Made by a program: the position numbers and the translations under genes. Positions 51,523-60,264 of a stretch of DNA of 64,000 nt are shown here, one piece after another (the stretch's first letter is position 1; the number at the start of each line of letters is the position of its first letter). This stretch comes from G965230065 sp965230065. Its GTDB lineage: Bacteria > Bacteroidota > Bacteroidia > Cytophagales > Cyclobacteriaceae. The notes below the pieces were generated by a model that saw only the letters and a list, made by a program, of their open reading frames with translations, searched no databases and was not told the DNA's origin. The stretch covers positions 4,030,001 to 4,094,000 of the forward strand of contig OZ245942.1 in the NCBI GenBank assembly GCA_965230065.1. Direction: 5' to 3'.

Positions 51523-52788
51523 ATGAACTCCCGAACAAGGCGAAAAACCCCCATTTTTACGATATTTCTCACAGTATTTATTGACTTGCTCGGGGTGGGT
51601 ATCATCATACCCATTTTGGCACCCTTGCTGCTGGAAGAGGGCGGGCTTTTGTCTGAAAATGTGGGTTTTGCCCAACGCACCCAGCTGCTGGGGTTTGTGA
51701 TTGCCACTTTCTCCGTATTTCAGTTTTTGTTTGCACCTTTACTAGGCTCCATGTCTGATAAGTTCGGCCGCAAGCGCGTACTATTTACTACCCTTTTTGT
51801 CACTTTGTCCTCTTATTTGCTGTTTGCTTACGGTATTTTTATCGGCAACATTTATGTCTTGTTTATTTCAAGGGCCTTGCAGGGTATCGCAGCCAGTAAT
51901 ATTTCTATTATTTATTCGGCATTGGCTGATATCAGCAGTAAGCAGGATAAAGCCAAAAACTTTGGCCTGGTAGGCATGGCATTTGGCTTAGGATTTATCA
52001 TTGGCCCGGTGCTTGGCGGTGTTTTGTCTGATGATTCCATTGTGAGCTGGTTCAGTTTTTCTACTCCTTTTTTGCTGGCTGCCGGGTTGGCCGTGGTCAA
52101 TATTCTGCTGGTACGCTTTGAGTTTCCCGAAACCCTTACTGAACTTAATGAAAATGCCAAAATAACGCCCTTTGCCGGGATGAAAAACCTGGGCAGGGCA
52201 TTCGGTAACAAAGTTTTGCGGGTGGTATTCCTGGTAGCTTTTTTGTTTACGTTCGGCTTTACTTTTTTTACACAGTTTTTTCAGGTATATCTGATTGAAA
52301 AGTTTGACTTTGGCCAATCCGATATTGGTTTTTTGTTCGGATACATCGGAGTAATCATTGTAATCACGCAAGGTGTGTTTGTAAGGATATCTTCCCGCTA
52401 TTTTACACCTGGAACGATCCTGAGTGTTTCTTTGATTGCCCTCATGGGCGGATATTTGTTGCTATTGCTCCCTGATACTACCCCTGGCCTGTACGCGGTT
52501 ATCCCCATGATTGCTATTTCTCAGGGCATGACCACGCCCAACCTTTCTGCCATGATTTCCAACACGGCCCCCAGCCATTTGCAGGGCGAAACCCTGGGCA
52601 TGCAGCAATCGGTTCAGTCGCTGGCACAGGTAGTACCGCCCATTATCGGAGGTTTTGCCGTGGCTCTTACCATAGACATTCCCATGTGGCTGGCTGCTGT
52701 GTGTAGCCTGGTTGGCTGGTTGGTTTTTTTCTTTGGGTTTTGGAGAAAAAAAACGAGTTCTACTAAAGTGTTATCAAGTGTTGAGTGA
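51523..52788 (+). CDS. MFS transporter, DHA1/TCR type
   Basis: 421 residues, twelve membrane helices. The family signature between helices 2 and 3 is GSMSDKFGRKRVLF; motif A-like and motif C-like segments are seen (GFIIGPVLGGVLSD in helix 5, an antiporter mark). The N-terminus FLTVFIDLLGVGIIIPILAP is typical of the tetracycline-resistance branch. It probably exports a drug or small metabolite by proton antiport; the substrate cannot be read. It follows the GAF sensor by 59 bases on the same strand. Confidence 0.92.
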   Translation: MNSRTRRKTPIFTIFLTVFIDLLGVGIIIPILAPLLLEEGGLLSENVGFAQRTQLLGFVIATFSVFQFLFAPLLGSMSDKFGRKRVLFTTLFVTLSSYLLFAYGIFIGNIYVLFISRALQGIAASNISIIYSALADISSKQDKAKNFGLVGMAFGLGFIIGPVLGGVLSDDSIVSWFSFSTPFLLAAGLAVVNILLVRFEFPETLTELNENAKITPFAGMKNLGRAFGNKVLRVVFLVAFLFTFGFTFFTQFFQVYLIEKFDFGQSDIGFLFGYIGVIIVITQGVFVRISSRYFTPGTILSVSLIALMGGYLLLLLPDTTPGLYAVIPMIAISQGMTTPNLSAMISNTAPSHLQGETLGMQQSVQSLAQVVPPIIGGFAVALTIDIPMWLAAVCSLVGWLVFFFGFWRKKTSSTKVLSSVE

Positions 52789-52821
52789 AATACACTTTAA
52801 CTTTTTGCATTCCCGAGCTAA

Positions 52822-52886
52822 GGAACGATGAAAGCATAAGTGTTGTTTTTTGACGGTCTGCCGCCAAAATATTTTTTTATCGTTCC
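52822..52886. terminator. Possible terminator with long loop between convergent genes
   Basis: GGAACGAT (52822-52829) pairs with ATCGTTCC (52879-52886) around a 49-base loop that contains T-rich tracts. Weak: the loop is long for an intrinsic terminator. Confidence 0.35.
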
Positions 52887-52904
52887 TAAGTTCCTTTTTT
52901 CAGG

Positions 52905-53624
52905 TTAGTCAGATAATACGGCGAGTGTAGGGTCAGAATGCTTCATTTTCCACTTACCGTCGTCGGCTTCTCCGTAAAATCTCTGTTTGTAATGATTGCC
53001 GTCTGCGTCTTTATAAAAAAGGTCAAAATCTAACTCTTCCCCGTCCAGTCGCTTGCCCCGTCGCTTTCGGTGTTTGGCAATGATTGCCAGGTTACCGCCC
53101 GGCTTCACATATTTGTGTCTGTCTTTATGGAAGGCTATTTTATGAAAATCGTTGTCCCGGTTCGGTTTCAGCTTTACAATCAGGCATTCGCTGCCAATAT
53201 TTTCTAAAAACAACAACCCGCCTTCATCATAAAATGACCCTACAGTTTTTTCATCACTAAATTCCTCAAATACTTTGAAAAAAGGAATCGGGTTTTGCTT
53301 GTTCAGCAATTCATCTATTTTTTCGGCAGTCTGGATGGTTTTGATAGAATTTTCATAGATTTCTACCTGAGAGCGCAACATTTCCATTTGCCCGAGCGTC
53401 ATTTCATTGGCTTTTTTGAGTTCTTCTAATTGCAAAGAGAGTTGTTCGGTTTGCTTTTGCGCCTCCTTCGCCAGTTGCGTCAGGGTATCAATTTGCTGCT
53501 GTTGGTACCCATTCCTTGAAAACAAAATGGCTAAAATAACGGTAACTGCAATGGCTCCGAGGGCAATGCCTATCGATCGGGCCTGTGCTGAATTGGCAAG
53601 TTTATGATGGAACGGCTCATCCAT
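52905..53624 (-). CDS. Membrane-anchored coiled-coil protein of unknown function
   Basis: 239 residues. One membrane helix near the N-terminus (IGIALGAIAVTVILAILFS), then a coiled coil (about 45-110, QQQIDTLTQLAKEAQKQTEQ LSLQLEEL), and a beta-rich C-terminal domain (about 120-239: FKVFEEFSDEKTVGSFYDEGG, LIVKLKPNRDND, KYVKPGGNLAIIAKHRKRRG). No family is recognised. It starts 19 bases upstream of the end of the neighbouring sugar-isomerase gene region on the same strand (53643 is that gene's stop), so the two may be co-transcribed. Confidence 0.75.
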   Translation of the reverse strand: MDEPFHHKLANSAQARSIGIALGAIAVTVILAILFSRNGYQQQQIDTLTQLAKEAQKQTEQLSLQLEELKKANEMTLGQMEMLRSQVEIYENSIKTIQTAEKIDELLNKQNPIPFFKVFEEFSDEKTVGSFYDEGGLLFLENIGSECLIVKLKPNRDNDFHKIAFHKDRHKYVKPGGNLAIIAKHRKRRGKRLDGEELDFDLFYKDADGNHYKQRFYGEADDGKWKMKHSDPTLAVLSD

Positions 53625-53642
53625 ATTTTTACTTTTCTTATG

Positions 53643-54605
53643 TTATTCTACCATCGCAAAGGCTTTTTTCATGGTCTCGGCTGTAATACGCAATGCATTT
53701 TCCTGGCTTAAACTATTCACCGTTTTATTAAATGGCTCGGCGCGGATAGGTCCGTCAAACCCGATTTCTACCAAAGCTTCCAGGAAGCCTTTCGCGTCTA
53801 TTACCCCTGTAGTTACAGGAAGCATTCTTGCTAAGTCCATCAGCTCATCCCGCGGTATGCCTGCCTGGGCATCATTCAAATCGCCTGAAACTACATCGTC
53901 TTTGGTAAGGGTTAAGATGTCGGCTTTGGTTTCCCCGGCATTGTACCAGTGGTAGGTGTCCAAAATAAACCCAACGTTATCATTCCCAATTTCGGCAATT
54001 AGCTCTTTGGTTTCTTTCATAGAATAGATAAAAGCATATTTTTTGGAAATACGGGAAGTTTTAGGGCCAACATATTCCAAACCAAAGCGTATGCCGTGGT
54101 CGCCTACAATTTTGGTAATCTCACGCAAACGGGTAGCATGTTGCTTAAAATTTTCCAGATATGTAAGTTCATTATGGGAGGGCAAAATCCAGGTGCCCAT
54201 GCGGGTAACCCCGGCTTTTTGTAATGCCTGCGCATGTTTGGGAAGTTGTGCAATACCTTCTTTGTAAGTAGCTTCGTCGTTACGAAAGTTAAATGGCAGC
54301 CCCGAAGTACCCCACACAACTCCTTTTTCTTTCATTTCCGCCAAAAAATCATTCAACTCACCCGAGCTCATTTCCCCTAATGACTGAGGGTAAGCCGAAA
54401 TAGATTCAAAACCATACTGGTGCGCCAGGTTGAGCAATTCGTGCTGACTGGCCTGGATGCCAATAGAGCCTGTATCAAGTTGCAGGGTAAATTTTTTCGC
54501 TTTGGTGCCGAATGCTAATCCGGGCAGGGCATTGGCCGTGAGTGTACCTGAAACAGCAATAGCGGCTGAGTTTTTTAAGAAAGTGCGGCGGGTTTGGGTA
54601 GTCAT
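53643..54605 (-). CDS. Sugar phosphate isomerase/epimerase-like TIM barrel, Tat-exported
   Basis: 320 residues from the ATG at 54605 (MTTQTRRTFLKNSAAIAVSG), beginning a twin-arginine signal; the frame opens seven codons earlier. The xylose-isomerase-like barrel is suggested by FGLEYVGPKTSRISKKYAF, NVGFILDTYHWYNAGETKAD, SGDLNDAQAGIPRDEL and GFDGPIRAEPFN, which hold the Glu, Asp/His, Asp and Glu metal ligands in the expected order. Exported relatives in Bacteroidota are common beside Gfo/Idh/MocA enzymes, though none is adjacent here. The substrate is unknown. Confidence 0.9.
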   Translation of the reverse strand: MTTQTRRTFLKNSAAIAVSGTLTANALPGLAFGTKAKKFTLQLDTGSIGIQASQHELLNLAHQYGFESISAYPQSLGEMSSGELNDFLAEMKEKGVVWGTSGLPFNFRNDEATYKEGIAQLPKHAQALQKAGVTRMGTWILPSHNELTYLENFKQHATRLREITKIVGDHGIRFGLEYVGPKTSRISKKYAFIYSMKETKELIAEIGNDNVGFILDTYHWYNAGETKADILTLTKDDVVSGDLNDAQAGIPRDELMDLARMLPVTTGVIDAKGFLEALVEIGFDGPIRAEPFNKTVNSLSQENALRITAETMKKAFAMVE

Positions 54606-54628
54606 AAGTTTTTGTTTGAGAGTCATCA

Positions 54629-54686
54629 GTAGGCAGCGGCAGTAGGTAGTAAAAGCAGACTGCTACTGCCTACTGCCGCTGTCTAC
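54629..54686. repeat. 23-bp inverted repeat (CAGCGGCAGTAGG hairpin)
   Basis: Arms 54629-54651 and 54664-54686 pair with two mismatches around a 12-base loop. The arms hold repeats of the heptamer GGCAGTA. It lies in the 137-base gap between two minus-strand genes; on the plus strand a short T-rich run follows. Confidence 0.65.
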
Positions 54687-54742
54687 ATTTTTATTTATGC
54701 CCAATATTAGCCTATTTCTTTCAAAATTAACAATGAAAAAAA

Positions 54743-55258
54743 TTACTTTTCCGAATACCATCCGGCATACTTTACATAATTACCGGCAATGCGCTCCATC
54801 ATGGCTTTATTTTCAGGGCCCAGTTCTTTGATTTTTTTGGCAGGTATACCGGCATATACACTGTTGGGTTCTACCACAGTACCTTCCAAAACCACCGAAC
54901 CGGCTGCAATCAGTGCGCCTGATTTTACCACGGCATGGTCCATCACAATGGCGCCCATGCCTATCATTACATTATCTTCCAGTGTACATCCGTGTACGAT
55001 GGCGCGGTGGGCAATGGTAACATTACTGCCAATTACTGTTTTCGCCTGTTGGTAAGTACAATGGATGATAGCATTATCCTGTACGTTGGTGTTGTCACCG
55101 ATGGTGATGGTATGTACATCACCCCGGATAACTGCATTGAACCATACGCTGCACTGGTCGCCCATCGTTACTTGTCCGATAACGGTAGCTGTCTCGGCAA
55201 GGTAGCAATCTTTGCCAAATTGGGGGGCAACGCCGTGGATAGATTTAATTAAAGCCAT
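54743..55258 (-). CDS. Gamma-carbonic anhydrase family protein
   Basis: 171 residues, the usual length. Left-handed beta-helix hexapeptide repeats run through the protein (VIGQVTMGDQCSVWFNAVIR GDV, GDNTNVQDNAIIHC, VTIAHRAIVHGCTLEDNVMI). The three zinc-ligand histidines are in IIHC, IAHR and IVHG. The C-terminal helix (ELGPENKAMMERIAGNYVKY) is as in YrdA/PaaY-like members. It may hydrate CO2 or act as a CoA-ester hydrolase; the family is poorly sorted. It is monocistronic and starts 133 bases from a divergent DJ-1 gene. Confidence 0.94.
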   Translation of the reverse strand: MALIKSIHGVAPQFGKDCYLAETATVIGQVTMGDQCSVWFNAVIRGDVHTITIGDNTNVQDNAIIHCTYQQAKTVIGSNVTIAHRAIVHGCTLEDNVMIGMGAIVMDHAVVKSGALIAAGSVVLEGTVVEPNSVYAGIPAKKIKELGPENKAMMERIAGNYVKYAGWYSEK

Positions 55259-55390
55259 AGGAGTATTTTAGAAAAATAAAGATGGAAAAATAGTGAAATT
55301 TATTTAAAGTAGTGCAGCCTTCGTCAAGGCTTGCATATCGCTAATTTTATACAGATATTGGCGAACACTGAAAGAAAAAATGAAATACTC

Positions 55391-55948
55391 ATGTCTAAAA
55401 AAATTCTGATTATTACCGGGGATGCCGGGGAAAGTTATGAAACGCTATATGCCGTTCACCGCCTGCGCGAAGCGTATTATGAACCAGTGATTGCTGCCCC
55501 CAGCAAGCGTTACCTCCATTTGGTAATTCATGATTTTGAGCCAGGTTGGGATACGTATAAAGAAAGCCCAGGCTACAAAGCTGAGTCGGATATTACTTTC
55601 GATGAAGTGAACCCAAATGAATACGAAGCCATTCTGATTTTAGGTGGGCGTGCCCCCGAATATTTGCGGCATAATGAAACGCTGCTGTCTGTTGTTAAGC
55701 AATTTTATGAAGCTGATAAATGGGTTTTTGCCATTTGCCACGGCATCCAGATTTTGATTGCTGCGGGGCTGGCTGATGGAAAGCAACTTACCTGTTACGA
55801 ACACGTGCGGTACGAAGTAGAGGCCAATGGTGGTACTTATTGCACAGAGGAGGCAGTAAGGGATGGCAGAATTGTTACCGCCCAAACCTGGCAATCACAT
55901 CCTGAGTTTTACCGGGAAGTATTTGCTTGTTTGGGAAAGAGTGAATAA
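55391..55948 (+). CDS. DJ-1/PfpI family protein
   Basis: 185 residues from the ATG at 55391 (MSKKILIITGDAGESYETLY). The nucleophile elbow is FAICHGIQILIAAG with Cys-His, and the Glu at GESYE is in the place of the conserved acidic partner of the cysteine. LILGGRAPEYLRHNETLL is also typical. Members act as deglycases, proteases or amidotransferase-like stress proteins; which applies is not shown by sequence. It ends 5 bases from the stop codon of a convergent gene. Confidence 0.92.
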   Translation: MSKKILIITGDAGESYETLYAVHRLREAYYEPVIAAPSKRYLHLVIHDFEPGWDTYKESPGYKAESDITFDEVNPNEYEAILILGGRAPEYLRHNETLLSVVKQFYEADKWVFAICHGIQILIAAGLADGKQLTCYEHVRYEVEANGGTYCTEEAVRDGRIVTAQTWQSHPEFYREVFACLGKSE

Positions 55949-55953
55949 AACCT

Positions 55954-56961
55954 TTATTGATTCTCAAAATCAATTAATTGGTATTGTTTGTCTTTTTGTG
56001 GAGTTAATGAAAAATAAAATCCGGCATTGATGCGGTAGGTGGGGGTGAGTTGCGTACCTACAAGTTTGGCATACAGTGGAAACTCGGCATTGACTTGAAA
56101 GGTTAGGTTGGGTGTAACATTTATGGATGCCCCTGGTATAATAAAAAGCCATTCTCCACCAGTATTCGGCAATACTTCGTGGTTATCAAAATCTTTATTG
56201 GCTTTCCTGAACCGGAATGCCAGGGAAGGGTCTACCAGAAAATTACCCATCAGTACCTGGTCGGCAATGCCGGCATATACCTGGATTTCGTCTCCAAATT
56301 CGTAGGTGCGAGAGCCAAGGTACTCATTATTCTCTCCAGTGAGGCGGTAAGCAAAACGGGCGTTCAACCCCAAAGTAGGGCGTAATTTGATGTTGTGGGA
56401 ATACTGGGCGAGGAATAGTCCGTCCCAGGCACCGCTGCCTGGCTGTAAATCTGCAATGAGTGATATACCCCTTTCGTCTTTTAAGTCAGATGCTCCGGTA
56501 GGAAATTTAGGCCCGGCACCTATCCACAGTTCGCTAAATCCATTCCTGAAGGCAGCGGCCCTGTATTTTATCAGTAGTGCAGCGTCACCAATACCATTTG
56601 TAGCGGTGCGGTTGGTATTGCCAAACTGACGAATCGTTCTTTCCTGCCACACATAAGGCACAAATGCCTCTACGGCTATCTTTTCTGTAAAACCATACCC
56701 AACCTGAAAAAAAGCGGAATGGGTGATTCTTGTTCGGGAATCATCATCCAGTGTTTCCTGCCCGTCTTTGAGGGTTTTTAAAACATTAACATCGTAATTC
56801 AGGGTAAATTGCCAGGTTTGGCCCGTGGTGGACGGCAAACCAAGATTGCCAGACATAGGCACCCCACCAGAGCAGCAGGTTTGCGCATTTGCCTGTAAAT
56901 TATACAAGCAACTTGCCAGCAGAAGCAGTACGAAGCAGCATGGTTTTTTTATGGCCCCCAT
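55954..56961 (-). CDS. Outer membrane channel-type transporter (MetA/phenol-pathway-like)
   Basis: 335 residues, signal peptide 1-26 (CFVLLLLASCLYNLQANAQ). After an unusual CCSGGVPMSG segment the chain shows barrel strands with long-loop turns (AFFQVGYGFTEKIAVEAFVP YVW, GIGDAALLIKYRAAAFR, ELWIGAGPKFPTGASDL), a layout like the outer-membrane channel family linked to phenol degradation. The two adjacent cysteines after the signal are of unknown role. Substrate unknown. Confidence 0.72.
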   Translation of the reverse strand: MGAIKKPCCFVLLLLASCLYNLQANAQTCCSGGVPMSGNLGLPSTTGQTWQFTLNYDVNVLKTLKDGQETLDDDSRTRITHSAFFQVGYGFTEKIAVEAFVPYVWQERTIRQFGNTNRTATNGIGDAALLIKYRAAAFRNGFSELWIGAGPKFPTGASDLKDERGISLIADLQPGSGAWDGLFLAQYSHNIKLRPTLGLNARFAYRLTGENNEYLGSRTYEFGDEIQVYAGIADQVLMGNFLVDPSLAFRFRKANKDFDNHEVLPNTGGEWLFIIPGASINVTPNLTFQVNAEFPLYAKLVGTQLTPTYRINAGFYFSLTPQKDKQYQLIDFENQ

Positions 56962-57046
56962 CGCTAAAGTGTTTATTCAATAAACGTACAATAAGCCTGA
57001 ATAGCTACGGGGGGCATGTCTGCTTTACGACAAAGCTTATATTAAT

Positions 57047-59011
57047 TTAATCAGCAGTTGCCGGGGCTTTTTGTCCTCTGACTTGCTCGCGGAAATGGTG
57101 CACAAATTCGTCAGGCACAAAGCTGCCTAAATCACCCTCCCCATGTTTTCGTACAGCAATGTTGCCTTCTTCTTGTTCTTTTTCCCCTACTATAATCATG
57201 TATGGGATTTTGGTTACTTCCGCATCCCTGATTTTCCGGCCGATTTTTTCATCCCGGTGGTCTACAAAGCCCCGGATATCGTGCTCGCCCAAAGTGGACA
57301 ACACGCTATCTGCATATTCGGTGAACTTTTCGGAAATTGGCAGGATGGCTACTTGTTCTGGGGCCAGCCAAAGGGGCAGGTTGCCTCCGGTGTGCTCCAG
57401 CAAGATAGCCACAAACCGCTCCATAGAACCAAAAGGTGCCCGGTGAATCATAACAGGGCGGTGTTTTTGGTTATCAGAGCCAATGTAAGTAAGGTCAAAC
57501 CTTTCGGGCAGGGTATAATCTACCTGAATGGTGCCGAGCTGCCACTTTCTACCCAGGGCGTCTTTCACCATAAAATCTAGCTTGGGGCCATAAAAAGCAG
57601 CTTCCCCGTATTCGGTAATGGTATTCAACCCTTTTTCTTCGGCGGCTTCAATAATGGCTTGTTCGGCTTGTTCCCAGTTTTCTTCATTGCCAATGTATTT
57701 TTCGCGGTCTTCCTTATCACGTAGTGAAATTTGGGCGATAAAATCGTCAAAACCGAGTGAGCTGAATACGTAAAATACCAGGTCTATTACTTTTTTGAAT
57801 TCATCTTTCAACTGATCTTGTCGGCAGAAGATGTGGGCATCGTCCTGGGTAAAGCCGCGTACCCGGGTGAGGCCGTGCAGTTCACCGCTTTGTTCGTACC
57901 GGTACACGGTGCCAAATTCTGCATACCGAATCGGCAGCTCTTTGTAAGAATGGGGCACGTGTTTGAATATCTCGCAGTGGTGCGGGCAGTTCATGGGCTT
58001 TAGCAAAAACTCTTCCCCTTCGTGGGGCGTGCTGATAGGCTGAAAAGAATCTTTGCCATATTTTTCATAATGCCCGGAAGTAACGTACAAATCTTTATGG
58101 CCGATGTGCGGAGTAATCACCATTTTGTATCCGGCACGTTCCTGGGCTTGCTTCAAAAAAGCTTCCAGGCGCTGGCGTATCAATACGCCTTTGGGTAGCC
58201 ACAAAGGCAGGCCGGAGCCAACTTTTTCAGAAAAGGTGAACAGTTCCAGTTCTTTTCCCAGCTTCCGGTGGTCGCGTTTTTTTGCTTCTTCCAACAGCTC
58301 GAGGTATTCTTTCAGTTCTTTCTGCTTAGGAAAGGTAATGCCATACAAGCGGGTAAGTTGTTTGTTATTTTCATCACCACGCCAGTAAGCCCCGGCCACA
58401 TTGGTGATTTTGGCGGCTTTGATAAACCCGGTACTGGGAATGTGTGGCCCCCGGCAGAGGTCAGTGAAATTGCCCTGATGGTAAAAAGTAATTTTGCCGT
58501 CTTCCAGGTCTTTGAGCAGGTCTAGTTTGTATTCATCACCTTTTTTAGAGAAATAGTCGATGGCAGAGGCTTTGTCAATTTCCTGCCGTTCGTACACATT
58601 ATTTTCACGGGCAAGCGCAATCATTTTCTGCTCAATGGCTTCCAGGTCTTCTGATTTGAATTCCTGCTCACCAAAGTCTACATCATAGTAAAAGCCATTG
58701 TCAATGGGCGGGCCAATACCAAATTTGATGCCTGGGTACAGCGCTTCCAGGGCTTCGGCCATGAGGTGGGCCGAAGAGTGCCAGAAAGCAGATTTCCCGG
58801 CATCATCCCGCCAGGTGAGCAATTGCAAAGTGGCATCGTTCTGAATGGGGCGTGTGGCATCCCACACCTCATCATTGACTTTTGCGGCCAGCACATTGCG
58901 GGCCAGTCCTTCACTGATGCTGCGGGCAATATCCAGCCCGGTACTCCCTTTGGGGTATTCTTTTACAGTTCCATCCGGCAAAGTGATACGGATATTATCT
59001 TGGTTGCTCAT
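57047..59011 (-). CDS. thrS: Threonyl-tRNA synthetase
   Basis: 654 residues, full length. TGS domain (1-65), editing domain with HSSAHLMAEALEALYPGIKF-type metal site, then the class II catalytic core: motif 1 region around RQRLEAFLKQAQ, zinc ligands in MNCPHHCEIF and RAPFGS, motif 2 RYEQSGELHGLTRVRGFTQD, motif 3 at the end of the core (APFGSMERFVAILLEH), and the C-terminal anticodon-binding domain (YADSVLSTLGEHDIRGFVDH). It attaches threonine to tRNA-Thr. The gene starts 9 bases after the TPR lipoprotein gene, so they form an operon. Confidence 0.98.
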   Translation of the reverse strand: MSNQDNIRITLPDGTVKEYPKGSTGLDIARSISEGLARNVLAAKVNDEVWDATRPIQNDATLQLLTWRDDAGKSAFWHSSAHLMAEALEALYPGIKFGIGPPIDNGFYYDVDFGEQEFKSEDLEAIEQKMIALARENNVYERQEIDKASAIDYFSKKGDEYKLDLLKDLEDGKITFYHQGNFTDLCRGPHIPSTGFIKAAKITNVAGAYWRGDENNKQLTRLYGITFPKQKELKEYLELLEEAKKRDHRKLGKELELFTFSEKVGSGLPLWLPKGVLIRQRLEAFLKQAQERAGYKMVITPHIGHKDLYVTSGHYEKYGKDSFQPISTPHEGEEFLLKPMNCPHHCEIFKHVPHSYKELPIRYAEFGTVYRYEQSGELHGLTRVRGFTQDDAHIFCRQDQLKDEFKKVIDLVFYVFSSLGFDDFIAQISLRDKEDREKYIGNEENWEQAEQAIIEAAEEKGLNTITEYGEAAFYGPKLDFMVKDALGRKWQLGTIQVDYTLPERFDLTYIGSDNQKHRPVMIHRAPFGSMERFVAILLEHTGGNLPLWLAPEQVAILPISEKFTEYADSVLSTLGEHDIRGFVDHRDEKIGRKIRDAEVTKIPYMIIVGEKEQEEGNIAVRKHGEGDLGSFVPDEFVHHFREQVRGQKAPATAD

Positions 59012-59019
59012 TGTTATTC

Positions 59020-60264
59020 TTAGTTATTTCCCTGGGGCTCCACAGATCTGAGCGGGGCCACCGGTGCTAATTGTTTTCTCAGGTTTTCTTCTTCCCTTCT
59101 TCTCTGCAAATATGCAATTTTTCTTTCGAGATAGTCCAACTCCTCAGCGGCTAATTTATGAATCTGTGGTTGTAGGGTAGAATCCATGCGAAGGATTCTG
59201 TTATATGCCTCTACCGATTGGGCGTAGGCCCGCCTACGGTCATACACCCGGGCTATGTCAATCATGGTTTCTTTATCATTTTCGTCCAATGCCAGGATTT
59301 TTTCAGCGTAGAAAAGCGTAGAATCGTACAAACTGGCTTCTGTATATATATCTTTTAATTCCTTATACACAGAAATTTCGCCTATTTCTGATAATTTCTC
59401 TGGTTGGTTCAAAAAACTGTAGAACAGGACAGTGGCAGAATCAGTCTGGCCCACCCTGCGTAAAATCCTGGCTTTTTGGAACTGCATTTGTATGTCATTT
59501 TCCAAATCCATTTTTCCAAGGTATTGGTAAGCCTGCTGATAGTTATCGAAGTCAATATACATTTTTACCAATGCACCGTACACTGCTTCTGGCGGTTTCC
59601 CATTTTCCAAACTTTGTAAAAATTGTGTTGCAGCCGAAGCCGTATCTGATATAGCGGCATACGCCATTCCTTTTCGGTAATAGTTTTCACCACTTTTAGG
59701 GTTTAAGGCAATGGCTGCGTTGGCATAACGGATGGCCTGCCGGTAGTTTTCATCTTGCAGGTTCCCTTCAGCCACAATGCTGTACAACTCTTCCGAGGCA
59801 TTTCCTGTTTTGATGGCGGTCTGCGCTTCTTTAAAAGCTTCTTGCATTTCCCCTGCATTGGCATGCGCCCTGATTTTTATGAGGGAATAATCCGGGTTGC
59901 TGCCAGCAAGGCTGATGGCTTTGTCAATATTTGCCAGTGCATTATCCGGCTGTTGGATGGCCAGTAGTATGCTGGATTTTTTAAAATAAGCATCCGCATT
60001 ATCCGGGTCATCTTCCAGGGCTTCGTTCACCACAGTAAGCGCTTTTTGATAATATTCCTGATTGAAAGCCGGGGTTTCTGGAATTTTATACCGGGTTTCT
60101 TTTTGGTTGCATGCTGAAATAATGCATATTATCCCAATTAATCCATATATTTTTATTCTACTTATATGCGTTTGTCTTGCCCGGACTGAGAAGCTGATGG
60201 CAGCCCCGTCCGTGCTCCGGAGAGCGGACTTCTTAGTCCGCTCAAGTAATTCACATAAATTCAT
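59020..60264 (-). CDS. TPR lipoprotein with REP-encoded N-terminus
   Basis: About 414 residues. A lipoprotein-like core, IKIYGLIGIICIISACNQKE, begins about 35 residues into the frame. Several TPR motifs follow (ALEDDPDNADAYFKKSSILL, ANAAIALNPKSGENYYRKGM AYAA). No ATG, GTG or TTG occurs between that core and the ATG at 60264, which lies inside the end of the RAYT gene. The frame between (ERTKKSALRSTDGAAISFSV, and on) is the REP palindrome at 60181-60243. So either translation starts at 60264 and includes REP sequence, or a rare codon is used. The product probably scaffolds envelope complexes; it is co-transcribed with thrS. Confidence 0.82.
   Translation of the reverse strand: MNLCELLERTKKSALRSTDGAAISFSVRARQTHISRIKIYGLIGIICIISACNQKETRYKIPETPAFNQEYYQKALTVVNEALEDDPDNADAYFKKSSILLAIQQPDNALANIDKAISLAGSNPDYSLIKIRAHANAGEMQEAFKEAQTAIKTGNASEELYSIVAEGNLQDENYRQAIRYANAAIALNPKSGENYYRKGMAYAAISDTASAATQFLQSLENGKPPEAVYGALVKMYIDFDNYQQAYQYLGKMDLENDIQMQFQKARILRRVGQTDSATVLFYSFLNQPEKLSEIGEISVYKELKDIYTEASLYDSTLFYAEKILALDENDKETMIDIARVYDRRRAYAQSVEAYNRILRMDSTLQPQIHKLAAEELDYLERKIAYLQRRREEENLRKQLAPVAPLRSVEPQGNN
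60181..60243. repeat. REP element downstream of the RAYT gene
   Basis: Perfect hairpin GAGCGGACT/AGTCCGCTC with loop TCTT (60222-60243), preceded by a degraded second hairpin (CCGGACTGAGAAG ... CTCCGG). Direct copy of the arrangement at 60908-60970 on the other side of the transposase gene. Confidence 0.82.

Noticed and set aside
57047..59100. T-box or other riboswitch ahead of threonyl-tRNA synthetase
   Set aside because: Only 9 bases separate thrS from the upstream TPR gene, leaving no leader.
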